From an uncultured Sphingopyxis sp. (GTDB lineage: Bacteria > Pseudomonadota > Alphaproteobacteria > Sphingomonadales > Sphingomonadaceae), in contig CALMYE010000195.1 of assembly GCA_937873425.1 (NCBI GenBank), forward strand, positions 1 to 62,073: a stretch of DNA of 62,073 nt, read 5' to 3'. The translations under genes were made by a program, and so were the position numbers. Positions within the stretch are counted from its first letter, which is position 1, and each line of letters begins with the position of its first letter. Shown piece after piece: positions 43,173-54,688 of the stretch. The notes beneath the pieces were generated by a model. That model ran no database searches, was not told the DNA's origin, and saw nothing but the letters and a program-made list of their open reading frames with translations.

Positions 43173-43423
43173 CAGCGGCGGACCGGGCGCGCGGGATGGA
43201 CGATGCCCTTGCCGGGATCGGATGTCGACTTCTTGCGGCCGATCTCGGCCCAGGCGTCGAGATCAGCGATCGCGTAGACGATCCGCCCGCCGAGTTTGCG
43301 GTATTCGGGACCCGTTCCGAAGCAGCGATGTTTTTCGAGCGTCCGGCTCGACAGGCCGAGGTGCAGCGCAGCGTCGGGCGTCTTGAGGTAGCGCGGCGAA
43401 ATGGGGGTATGCATGTCGCTCAA
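43172..43423 (-). CDS. AlpA-like helix-turn-helix protein
   Basis: A protein of about 83 residues with YLKTPDAALHLGLSSRTLEK and the KLGGRIVYAIADLDAWAE motif, the excisionase/AlpA-type winged HTH. It may regulate excision or the mobilisation operon. The TTG at 43423 has GGAGG (minus strand, 43434-43430) six bases upstream and is the better start; ATG 43414 is an alternative. Its stop overlaps the DUF2840 start. Confidence 0.87.
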   Translation of the reverse strand: MSDMHTPISPRYLKTPDAALHLGLSSRTLEKHRCFGTGPEYRKLGGRIVYAIADLDAWAEIGRKKSTSDPGKGIVHPARPVRR

Positions 43424-43542
43424 AAGGGGCCTCCGTTCGCAGCGCCGGGTCCCGTGGCGGGCTCCGGCGGAGAGGCGGCGACATTCGGAAATCGGGACGC
43501 GATTTAGGAACGGACAAAGTGACGACGCGCGGAATGTCCCGA

Positions 43543-44271
43543 TCAGGCGGCGCCGAGCAGCTCCTGATAGCCGCCGTCGCGCATCGCGACTGCGGCGCGG
43601 TGCCAGCGCGCGATGCGGCGGCGCTCGCTCGATCCGTCCCAGTCGGCGGCCGAGAAATCCTGGGCATCGTCGAGGATGAGGGCGGCGGCGATGTCGCGCG
43701 CCGAACGCCCTTCGGCGGAGGCGTCGAGGAGCCGCAGCCACTGGATGAGACGCCAGCGCTCGGATGGTCCGGGGGCGCCTCCCCGCAGGAAGCGGTGCGT
43801 CGTGACGCCCGCCGAGAAGCGGCGCTGTACGGCGAGGCTCACGGCCATCCGCAGCTCGCTGTGCGGATCGGCCGGGTTTACATAGGCGAGCCGTTCATCG
43901 GCGAGGAAGCGGCGAAGCCAGAGGCGGAAGCGCCGGCCGTCGGCCACGAACACAAGATGCCACTCGCCCGGCAGGATGATCTCGGAGGCGATGTCCGCCG
44001 AGGCGATGAGCTCGGCGAGCCGTGGCGCGGCGAAGCCGTCGGGCGCCGGCTCGGCGATGGCGACATGCGCGCAGGCCTCGGGCTGCCAAAGCGCAGGGGA
44101 TTCAGTGACGGATCGGTCAGGGTCCAGGGCGAAAGACCAACCCCCATCGTCGCGCGAGCCCCGTAAGGCGCGCGGTGCGCCGCCGCGTCGGCGCCAACGC
44201 GGCCGAACGATAGGCGCGGCGATAGGCCGGGCTTCGGCGCAGGAACTCCTGCGCGAAATCGGCGCGATCAT
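43543..44271 (-). CDS. DUF2285 domain-containing protein
   Basis: A protein of about 240 residues whose core (CAHVAIAEPAPDGFAAPRLA through the RRRIARWHRAAVAMRDGGYQ end) matches the DUF2285 family of ICE and plasmid proteins, often near replication or regulatory genes. The C-terminal region has helical HTH-like character (ARDIAAALILDDAQDFSAAD). The start is uncertain: the frame is open to 44361, ATG 44271 lacks a ribosome site, and homology begins only near 44140, so the gene may start close to the DUF6499 stop. Confidence 0.78.
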   Translation of the reverse strand: MIAPISRRSSCAEARPIAAPIVRPRWRRRGGAPRALRGSRDDGGWSFALDPDRSVTESPALWQPEACAHVAIAEPAPDGFAAPRLAELIASADIASEIILPGEWHLVFVADGRRFRLWLRRFLADERLAYVNPADPHSELRMAVSLAVQRRFSAGVTTHRFLRGGAPGPSERWRLIQWLRLLDASAEGRSARDIAAALILDDAQDFSAADWDGSSERRRIARWHRAAVAMRDGGYQELLGAA

Positions 44272-44326
44272 ATGTTTCGAATATTCTCGGAAAATATGGC
44301 GATTGCCAATCGACGACCTGATCCAT
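44117..44326 (-). CDS. DUF6499 (transcriptional regulator-like) domain protein
   Basis: A 69-residue protein starting MDQVVDWQSPYFPRIFETYD, with FAQEFLRRSPAYRRAYRSA and ending RRWGLVFRPGP, the DUF6499 pattern that precedes DUF2285 genes in this ICE family. A GGAGG ribosome site precedes ATG 44326. It overlaps the DUF2285 frame, a normal arrangement for the pair. Confidence 0.87.
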   Translation of the reverse strand: MDQVVDWQSPYFPRIFETYDRADFAQEFLRRSPAYRRAYRSAALAPTRRRTARLTGLARRWGLVFRPGP

Positions 44327-44475
44327 TCGCACCTCCGGCTGATCTTCAGGAATGAAAGCAAAGCCTATCAGCAGCTTGCCCACATCGGCTCGAACATGGT
44401 TAGCGGCATGCAAAGGATCATCGTAACGCATTGCGGCGGAGAATCCCCGCGCGAAAAGCCTCAAAATGAGAGTAT

Positions 44476-44502
44476 CGCCGCCCGGCTTGCGGCCGGGCGG
44501 CG
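44476..44502 (-). terminator. hairpin after DUF736 copy 2
   Basis: CGCCGCCCGGC (44476-44486) pairs with GCCGGGCGGCG (44492-44502) around a 5-nt loop, 8 nt after the stop of the minus-strand DUF736 gene. The following tract on that strand is only weakly T-rich, so termination strength is uncertain. Confidence 0.6.
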
Positions 44503-44509
44503 TGCTCGA

Positions 44510-44821
44510 TCAGTCGCGCCGCTGGGGACGGGTCCAGACGAGGTCATAGTCGCCGTCGCTTCCTTCGAAGAGCTGCGCGAAGAAGGGCGCGGTGAAGCTC
44601 GGATCGTCGAACTTGGTCGAAAGATAGGTGCGGTCGTCCTGGCTGGTCTTCTCCCAGGCCGCACCCACCTCGACGTCGCCGACATAGATGCGGTGGGTCG
44701 GAGCGCTGGGTTTGGGATTGTCCTCGGGGACGATGCGAACCGCGTCGACCGAAAGGGCGAGGCTCGCGATTGCGCCCCGATATTCGCCCTTCGCTTTCTT
44801 GAAGGTTCCGATCTTGGCCAT
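44510..44821 (-). CDS. DUF736 domain-containing protein, copy 2
   Basis: A 103-residue protein starting MAKIGTFKKAKGEYRGAIAS, with IYVGDVEVGAAWEKTSQDDR and YDLVWTRPQRRD at the end. It is the canonical DUF736 form and is closer in length to the third copy than to the first. An upstream AAGGAC site supports the start. It is preceded by a 262-nt GC-rich leader (44822-45083) and followed by a hairpin, so it is probably transcribed alone. Confidence 0.92.
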   Translation of the reverse strand: MAKIGTFKKAKGEYRGAIASLALSVDAVRIVPEDNPKPSAPTHRIYVGDVEVGAAWEKTSQDDRTYLSTKFDDPSFTAPFFAQLFEGSDGDYDLVWTRPQRRD

Positions 44822-45083
44822 CTTGAAGTCCTTTCCTTGCTTTCGAGCCGCAGGATCGCGGTCTCGATGCGCATCGGTGGCCGGAAAGGAGGCCGCGCCG
44901 CAGCCGCAGGCCCGAAGCGAAGCGGGGGACGGCAGCGCAGCGATTTTCTTGGTCCGCGAGGAACGGCGGCACGCCGGGGGAAGAAAATCGGGGAGCGCCG
45001 TTGCGGCCAGCGGGCTCAGCGCAGCGGCTTGCCGGCAGATCGCGCAGGGAAGAGACCGTGTTCCTGCGGCGGGAGCGAGGGAC

Positions 45084-45572
45084 TCAGAGGCGGTCGGAAG
45101 CGGGCGAAGCGGACGCCGGGATCGCGGGTGCGCGATCGTCGCATTCCCGGTCGCCGACGCCAATTGCATCCACCGAAGACCCATCAAGTCCCCGGACCGC
45201 CGCCACGGCGGCGACGACGGCAGCGAGCATGGGCAGGATCGTTACCAGCATGCCCTCCGTAACGAAGAGCCGCACGATCCCCGTCATGCCATAATAGCCT
45301 GCGACCCCCGCCGGGAGGAGGAAGAGCATTGCGACACAGGCTCGCAGCAATGTCGATCCACCGTGCGCATAGAGGTGCCGTCCAGCGAGATGGAGCAGGA
45401 GCCCCGCCAGAAATGCCATCGCAAGGGCAGCGCCAATGCCATAGCCGCGGTCCTGAAGCTCGAAGGCGATAGCAATGCCGGCGCCAAGCGGCAGCGCGAG
45501 GGCCGCCAGTCGGAACAGAAGCCAGATGAGATAGAGGCCTGCGGCAGCGCCGAGGATAAGCATGAAAGTCAC
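45084..45572 (-). CDS. hypothetical membrane protein
   Basis: A protein of about 162 residues with four or five helices (LILGAAAGLYLIWLLFRLAA, YGIGAALAMAFLAGLLLHLA, LRACVAMLFLLPAGVAGYYG, MLVTILPMLAAVVAAVAAV) and a hydrophilic C-terminal tail. The family is not recognised. GTG 45572 is chosen because AAGGAGG is six bases upstream; the frame is open to 45611. Confidence 0.65.
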   Translation of the reverse strand: MTFMLILGAAAGLYLIWLLFRLAALALPLGAGIAIAFELQDRGYGIGAALAMAFLAGLLLHLAGRHLYAHGGSTLLRACVAMLFLLPAGVAGYYGMTGIVRLFVTEGMLVTILPMLAAVVAAVAAVRGLDGSSVDAIGVGDRECDDRAPAIPASASPASDRL

Positions 45573-45695
45573 GAGCGTCCTCCTTGGGGACGCGCTCTCC
45601 ACCACCACCACAGCGCGGTCTGCACCGTCAATTTAGCAGACGACCACCCGCGACGGAACCGGAACTGGAACCATCGCGGGGCAAATTTTGCGGGC

Positions 45696-45860
45696 TCAGC
45701 GGTTGAACGGGTCATATTCGCACACGATGTGTTCGGGGTCGCCGTCGAACTCTTCGATGGGCATCACCGCATAGCCTTTTGTCGTTTCGATAAGGACGAT
45801 GATCGTCATCATCGTGCGGGCGAGGCTCCAGCCGAGCGATTGAGCGGTGGAAAGCGGCAT
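45696..45860 (-). CDS. small conserved-looking hypothetical protein
   Basis: A 54-residue protein starting MPLSTAQSLGWSLARTMMTI and ending EHIVCEYDPFNR. An AGGAG site is 8 nt upstream of ATG 45860. One hydrophobic stretch (TMMTIIVLIETT) is short for a membrane helix. Function unknown; it sits upstream of the membrane-protein gene on the same strand. Confidence 0.5.
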   Translation of the reverse strand: MPLSTAQSLGWSLARTMMTIIVLIETTKGYAVMPIEEFDGDPEHIVCEYDPFNR

Positions 45861-46146
45861 GGGTTTGGCTCCTGTCCTTTCGGAGCGGGACCGTTCCCGC
45901 TCGACAGTCGCCCCGCCGGCCGGGGGCGGGCCGCAATCACCGCAGCAAGGCTGCGGCCGCACGCGAAGCGTAGCGGACCCTTCACGGGTTGATTGAAGGA
46001 GGCCCGGCTCCGAGCCCAGGGACCAGCGGCTATCGAGAGCGGGTACGGTTTCGCGGGGGGACGAGAGGCCCTTGCGCCTTCCTCCCGGACCATAATCTGC
46101 GTGCCCCGTCGCCCCGGCGTGCGCGAAGAACAGGGAGAATGACGCA

Positions 46147-47061
46147 ATGGCGGGTCAGCGCAGTGAGTTCGGATATTATCCGCGGCCACTCGATATGACG
46201 GTCGGACCGGTCTCGATCGCGACCCTTGCCGGTCTCCCGGAGACGGTGGCGGACATCGAGGCCGATCCCGGCCGGGAGGGGAAATGGATCTACGCCCCGC
46301 TACAGCCGGTTACCCATCTCGGTGGCGGCACCAGTGTTCGGCCCTATCCCGCGCGCATCTTCGGCCTGCCGAAGACGCACGCCATCGTCCATGCGACGGC
46401 GTCGGAGATTGATCAGGTCGACTTCCATGTCTGGAGCCTGTCCTTTTTCAGCGGCATGCGCTTCACGATTACCGAGGCCGGCTTTCTCGATTCGACACCG
46501 ATCGAGCCCGGGGTTCTCGTCGACTTCGTGCTGATGGGCGGCAGCCTGCCGAAGTCGATCGAACTCGCCGAAGCCTTCTGGATCGATAATCGCGCAGTTC
46601 CGGAGCGAGCGCGCATCTGGGTGGCCGCAGTACACGCCCTCTTCATGAGCCAGAATCCGCAACATCTTCAGTTCGAGCGGTTCACGCTGCTCTACACGGC
46701 GCTCGATGCCTGCTTTGCCCTCGCAAAGTCCATAAACCCGCCTCCCAAGAACCTCACGCATTCCCAGCGCATCGCGTGGATGTGCGACTGGCTCGGAATG
46801 CCGGTTCCCGCATGGGCCGACCCCGCGGGCGGTGGCGGTGCGCAAGTTGCCGGGATGCGCAATCCGACGGTGCATGAAGCCCTCTATATGGGCGAACCGC
46901 TCGGCTTTGCGCTGCACGGCGTCGGCGGGGGACCGAACCTCACGCTCGAGATGTCCGGCCTTGTGTCGCGTCTGCTCGTCGCCCTCCTCGGCGCACGAAA
47001 CAATCGTTACATAAGCTCATCCACAGGCACACGCCAAAGACAGGGACTCGATCTTGGCTGA
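46147..47061 (+). CDS. hypothetical protein with HEPN-like R-x4-H motif
   Basis: A 304-residue soluble protein of unknown family. The N-terminal two thirds are beta-rich (VTHLGGGTSVRPYPARIFGL). The C-terminal helices contain FERFTLLYTALDACFALAKS and GMRNPTVHEALYMG, where R238-N-x3-H243 fits a HEPN RNase site. This resembles the layout of abortive-infection proteins with a sensor domain and a C-terminal HEPN domain (ApeA-like), but no homology was tested. It is followed after 57 nt by another HEPN-motif gene. Confidence 0.6.
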   Translation: MAGQRSEFGYYPRPLDMTVGPVSIATLAGLPETVADIEADPGREGKWIYAPLQPVTHLGGGTSVRPYPARIFGLPKTHAIVHATASEIDQVDFHVWSLSFFSGMRFTITEAGFLDSTPIEPGVLVDFVLMGGSLPKSIELAEAFWIDNRAVPERARIWVAAVHALFMSQNPQHLQFERFTLLYTALDACFALAKSINPPPKNLTHSQRIAWMCDWLGMPVPAWADPAGGGGAQVAGMRNPTVHEALYMGEPLGFALHGVGGGPNLTLEMSGLVSRLLVALLGARNNRYISSSTGTRQRQGLDLG

Positions 47062-47118
47062 ACGCAGACCGCATAATTTCGCCATCCGCTTCCGCTCGGC
47101 GATGCAGGAAAGACGATC

Positions 47119-48246
47119 GTGACGGAGCCGCAAGGCGTCGCGGGTAGCGACGACAAGGCGGCAGCGCCGAGCGCCAAGGCTGCTCCGGCGGTGCCGGAAC
47201 GCCAGCATCCATCCATCTTCCACTATCCGATCGACGCCTGCGACGTCAGCGACAAGGCCTCGCTCGAGGCGTTTCGCGATAAGCTCCAGCATTGGTCCGA
47301 GCTGTTCGAGCGCGATCCCGATGCATCGCTTGCCGGGCAGTTCGCCGACATGATGTGGTTCGACATAGCCTGGCGCACGGCGAACGAGGCGCGGCAATTC
47401 GCTGATGACGACGGCACCCGCGGCTCGACCGCGCCACTGATCGCCATGATGCTCGACCGCGGCTATCTTGCCGGACAGGTCATCGCCATCACCCGGCTGC
47501 TCGAGAAACCGCCGGCGAACCAGCCGAAGAAGGCCGTGATCTCACTCCCACGGATCGTCGACGAGATTCGCGCGGCGCGCGAGCTCATCACGCGCGAGAA
47601 TTTCGTGTGCCGCGACGCGCTGCCTTATGATTATGAAGCGTTGCAGGCGGCGGAGCTGGAGCGGCTTGCCGCCGAAATGGCCGCCAATCCAAACAAGGCG
47701 CGGCGCGTAAACCTCAGCCTGTCGGGACCCGAAGGGTTCGACCAGGCGCGTATGGAACATGAGCTGTTTGACCAGTTATCGGGTGTCGCCCCCGAAGACC
47801 GGGCGCGCGGCGACCTGATTGGCGAGGCCTTTTTCGACCGGCTTGACGAGCTGCTGGCAAGCACGCCACTTCCCGAGATCAAGGCGCTGCGCAACAAGAG
47901 CATAGCCCATGCGGCCGATGCCTTTTCGCGCTCGCAGGCGGCCGGGCTTCGGTCGGGTCTCACCATCCACGATCTCGACCGGGCCCATTATCTGCTGTTC
48001 GCAGTGTTCCAGACGCTTTCCGTGGTGCTGTTTGGCCTATCGCGCGCGTCGCCGGTCCCCATACCGCAGCATAATATGTTCGAGCATCTCACCGAGCCCT
48101 TTCTTGCCGAGAAGAGGCTCGAGGCGATGCGCGGTTTCTGGGACAAGCACATCGGCGAGCGCGAAGGCTGGATGAACGATGGTTTCCACGAGGTCTTGCC
48201 CGACAAGAAAGCGGCGAAAAAGGCCCCGCCCGAAGGCGGGGCCTGA
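47119..48246 (+). CDS. hypothetical protein with HEPN-like R-x5-H motif
   Basis: A 375-residue protein of unknown family. The first 30 residues are disordered (Ala/Pro-rich). A helical region ends in LPEIKALRNKSIAHAADAFS, where R258-N-x4-H264 fits the HEPN R-x(4-6)-H signature, and helices follow (DLDRAHYLLFAVFQTLSVVL). The GTG start has AGGAAAG upstream. The C-terminus (KKAAKKAPPEGGA) is encoded by a hairpin that acts as terminator for the opposite-strand DUF736 gene. Likely co-transcribed with the preceding gene. Confidence 0.6.
   Translation: MTEPQGVAGSDDKAAAPSAKAAPAVPERQHPSIFHYPIDACDVSDKASLEAFRDKLQHWSELFERDPDASLAGQFADMMWFDIAWRTANEARQFADDDGTRGSTAPLIAMMLDRGYLAGQVIAITRLLEKPPANQPKKAVISLPRIVDEIRAARELITRENFVCRDALPYDYEALQAAELERLAAEMAANPNKARRVNLSLSGPEGFDQARMEHELFDQLSGVAPEDRARGDLIGEAFFDRLDELLASTPLPEIKALRNKSIAHAADAFSRSQAAGLRSGLTIHDLDRAHYLLFAVFQTLSVVLFGLSRASPVPIPQHNMFEHLTEPFLAEKRLEAMRGFWDKHIGEREGWMNDGFHEVLPDKKAAKKAPPEGGA
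48217..48243 (-). terminator. intrinsic terminator of DUF736 copy 3, inside the convergent gene
   Basis: On the minus strand GGCCCCGCC (48243-48235) pairs with GGCGGGGCC (48230-48222) around TTCG, followed by TTTTT (48221-48217). It begins 12 nt after the DUF736 stop and lies within the last codons of the plus-strand gene, so it serves both coding and termination. Confidence 0.82.
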
Positions 48247-48254
48247 TCGATCCG

Positions 48255-48575
48255 TCAGCTCGGCGGGTTCCAGATAAGCACCTTCTTCATCGAGTCATCG
48301 CCGGGCGCGTTGGCGATGTTCGCGTAGATGGTGCCGAATTCGGGGGCCGAGAGAGTGACCGAGACATATTCGGTGCCGTTCGACTGCGACGTGCGGGTCC
48401 AGCCGGCGCCGACCTCGTAGCCGTTCTTGCGCGCGATCACGCGGAAGTCGGGCTCATTGTCCTTCACCTTGCGGCCGTTCGGGACGATCGCGATCGGCGC
48501 GGTGACCAGAAGGGTCGTCAGCGTGCCTTCGAAGCTGCCGTCGGCCTTGACGGTGAGATTTGCGATGGTGGCCAT
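48255..48575 (-). CDS. DUF736 domain-containing protein, copy 3
   Basis: A 106-residue protein starting MATIANLTVKADGSFEGTLT, with NEPDFRVIARKNGYEVGAGW and VLIWNPPS at the end. Clearly DUF736, and distinct from the other two copies. An AAGGAG site precedes ATG 48575. A strong terminator follows, so it is a one-gene unit placed between the HEPN-like pair and dnaE2. Confidence 0.92.
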   Translation of the reverse strand: MATIANLTVKADGSFEGTLTTLLVTAPIAIVPNGRKVKDNEPDFRVIARKNGYEVGAGWTRTSQSNGTEYVSVTLSAPEFGTIYANIANAPGDDSMKKVLIWNPPS

Positions 48576-48761
48576 GTCGTGTCTCCTTGGGTTGCTCGGG
48601 ACCATCCCCGATGGCGCCAACCGAAGGGCCCGCGAGCCGCCGTCACCGAGCGGTACGCGAGGGCGAACCCCCGCAGGGGGTTGACGGCATGAGGCGAGCC
48701 GAGGCCCGCAGTCAGGCAGCCAAGGAGGGAGTGGTCCTGCAACCGGAGCATTTGGCCACCA

Positions 48762-51967
<3,206 letters not shown>

Positions 51968-51971
<4 letters not shown>

Positions 51972-53773
51972 CCGAACACGCCGTGCATGTACCAGCTGAG
52001 ATCACCCGTCTTGTCGGTGATCGCGTCGCCGCGGCGGAAGAGCCAGAAGCGCTCGCCGCTTGTCGCCTCGACCCGGAAATAGTCGCGAACCGCCCACATC
52101 TCGCCGGGACGACGCCACCATTCGCCATGGATGCGCTCGGGGCCGTCGCCCGCGACCACGGCATAACTCCGCCCGCGCCAAGCGAAGCGGCGCGGCGGAT
52201 GGTCGGGAAGCAAGGCGACGACGCCTGACAGCGCTTCGGGCCGCGCGAGCATCCGGATCGGCCGCGGCCAGACGGGCCAGCCGGCAGGCTGGGCCAAAGG
52301 CCCGGCGCGCGAGATCGCGCGCTCGGGGACATCGCTTTCGATCGCTGACAGGCGGAACAGCGCGGCATCGCCGGCGCGGCCGGCCAGCGCATCGACGAGC
52401 GGAGCGAGGTCGGGCGCCTGGCGTGCCGTGTCGAGCACGGCGGCGATCGCCTCGGGCGCCAGCGCTTCGACCTGCGGCGCCGCGAGAACCATCGTCTCGA
52501 TCCCGAGCCCCGGCTCGATCCGGTCGATCCGGAGCCTGAACAGGCGCAGCAGATGTTTCGCGTCGCGCGTCGCGCGCGCCGTCCCGACGGTGACGAACTG
52601 CGCGCCCATGTCGAGCCGGTCGCAGCGCAAGACGAGGCTCCGCACGCCGAGACTGCGCTCGCGCAGCGCGAGCACGAGATCGCCGAGCAGGTCGGCGATG
52701 ACCTGCTCGATCGCTTCGGCGGTCCCGATCGGTTCGAGCAAGGAACGGCGCGCCTCGGGCATGTCGAACGGCACGACGGGAACGATCGGCTCGGGTACGA
52801 ACCCCCGCGCCTGGTCGAGCCGCTCGACCGCGCCGCGCCCGAGCCGCCGGGCCAAAGGCCCGCGCGGCATTGGATAAAGGTCGGCGATCCGCTCGATCCC
52901 GAAGCGTGCCGCCGCGGCGAGCGCCTCCGGCGCCAGCCGGAGCGCCGCCAGCGGCAAAGGCGCCAGCGCCTCGCTCTCGCCTCCTTCCGGCAAGATCCGC
53001 ACGCCCGCGCCGCCATAGCGTGCGAGCGCGTGCGCGGCGCCCGGCGTGCCGGCGATCGCGACACGCGCGGTGAAACCGAGGCGCCGCAGAAAACCGAGCA
53101 AACGCGCCGCGAAACGCTCTTCGCCGCCGAAGAGATGCGTCGTGCCCGACAGGTCGAGCCACAGCCCGTCGGTTCCCGACACCGCCGCCGTCGGCGTCCA
53201 GCAGCGGGCGGCGTGGAGCGCAAGGCGATCGAGCCACGCGCGATCGGCGTCGGGTGCGGCGTCGAGTAGGTCGAGATCGGAGACCAGCGCGCGGGCATGG
53301 GCCGCCGCCATGCCGGGCACGAGGCCGAGATCGAGCGCCGCCGGACAGGCGGCCGTCACGACGTCGCGCTGGCCGGTTCGCGCGACGACGATCGTCGGAC
53401 GGAGGCCCCAGAGCGGCGGCAGCGGCGCAGCGATCCCGCCCGACGTCCCGTCGTCCGAGCGCAACGCCCGGAATACCGGTGCGGCAGCTTCGCTCCGCCG
53501 TCCCAGCTCGCGCATCGTCGGTCGCTGGTGCGCCGGGAGGGCGTCGAGCGACGGCTCGCCGGAGTGCGTGCCTTGCGCCCAGCGCGCGCCCGGACGCCAG
53601 CCGCCGCCGCGCGGCACCGAACAGGTGCCGGGATTGTCATCGACAGGCTCGGGGAAGCGCGGACCAGCCCGCGCCCGCTCAGGCGGCGTGCCCGAATGCG
53701 ACGGTGTCCGTTCTGCCCGGCGCAACCGCTCGATCGGCAGTTGCGGCAGGAAGAGCGAGGCGACCCTGGTCAT
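51968..53773 (-). CDS. imuB: ImuB, inactive Y-family polymerase-like protein
   Basis: Adaptor that links DnaE2 to the sliding clamp. The 601-residue protein begins [20 protein letters not shown], the ImuB-specific start. A stretch of about 85 residues, Pro/Arg/Gly-rich (about 22-108), is inserted before the Y-family core resumes at [20 protein letters not shown]. The core has [20 protein letters not shown], and the C-terminal DUF6504-like domain ends at [11 protein letters not shown]. Its start overlaps imuA by 95 nt. The insert is unusual or lineage-specific. Confidence 0.93.
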
Positions 53774-54467
53774 CGCACGCCTCCAGTTGGAGGGAAAAAG
53801 GCGGCCCGCCGCGCTGCCGGACCAGCTCGACATTCCAGCGCCCGCGCCCGACACCGGGAGAGGCGAGGCGGCCCGACGACAAGGTGCCGATGCGCCAGCG
53901 GGTCATCGCGAGCGACGGATCGGTGAGCGGGCATTGGCCGTAACGCCGGTACCGGCGATAGAGGATCATCGGCGTGTTGCCCTCGGATGCGGCCAGTTGC
54001 AGCCGGCGCGTCGCGGTCTGATCGGCCGCTTTCACTTCGGCAACGACGCAGGCGAGCGAACCATCGCGCAGCGCGTCCTCGCACAGCGCCAGCAGTTCCT
54101 TGTCGGTCCTGCCTTGAGCATAGAGAACGCGGTCCGGACCGAGCCCCGCCTGTTCGAGACCGGGGGCATAGAGATCGAACCGCGTGAGCGCCCAGAGCGC
54201 CGACACGTCGGGCGCCGCCGCGAAGCGCGACGCGATTCCCGCCGCGAAGAGCGTTGCCGCAGCGTCGTCGCTCCAGCTTGCCGAGGCGCCCGCGACCTCA
54301 TGCAGGCCTGCGCCATCGAGCCCGCCGCCAGCGAGAAGATGATCGACCGGCCCGACGCCGAACGGCAGGACCGGCCCGCGTGAGGCGGCCACACGCGCCA
54401 CCGCCGCGCGAAGCACGTCGATATCTCTGGCACTTGGCCGAGGTGCAGATTGGGGCATCGTGCTCAT
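53679..54467 (-). CDS. imuA: ImuA, SulA/RecA-like mutagenesis protein
   Basis: First gene of the imuA-imuB-dnaE2 cassette. The 262-residue protein has a degenerate RecA-like fold: LPFGVGPVDHLLAGGGLDGA, GLHEVAGASASWSDDAAATL, and a later RRLQLAASEGNTPMILYRRY motif. No complete Walker A is present. The C-terminus overlaps imuB by 95 nt. The SOS box lies 19 nt upstream of ATG 54467 (alternative ATG 54458). Confidence 0.92.
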   Translation of the reverse strand: MSTMPQSAPRPSARDIDVLRAAVARVAASRGPVLPFGVGPVDHLLAGGGLDGAGLHEVAGASASWSDDAAATLFAAGIASRFAAAPDVSALWALTRFDLYAPGLEQAGLGPDRVLYAQGRTDKELLALCEDALRDGSLACVVAEVKAADQTATRRLQLAASEGNTPMILYRRYRRYGQCPLTDPSLAMTRWRIGTLSSGRLASPGVGRGRWNVELVRQRGGPPFSLQLEACDDQGRLALPAATADRAVAPGRTDTVAFGHAA

Positions 54468-54485
54468 GGGAATATCGACTCAAAT

Positions 54486-54500
54486 GTTCCCTTTATGTTC
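54486..54500. promoter_or_regulatory. LexA-type SOS box upstream of imuA
   Basis: GTTC (54486-54489), N7 CCTTTAT, GTTC (54497-54500) is an exact alphaproteobacterial SOS box, 19 nt upstream of imuA. It predicts LexA repression and damage induction of imuA-imuB-dnaE2. Confidence 0.85.
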
Positions 54501-54688
54501 CACCGAGTCAAAGGGCGCGTCAAGCGGGCCGCGACGAACCGCCGGGAATCGGTGCGCGCCTTCCGCTCAGCCTCTGTAAAAGCGAAACAAATTGGGCTCA
54601 TGATCGTGACGGCTGCGTCCTGCTGACGGAACGAGGATCGCCGCCAAAGCATTGGAAGACCGGTGACGGACCTATTGCGAGGCGAATC

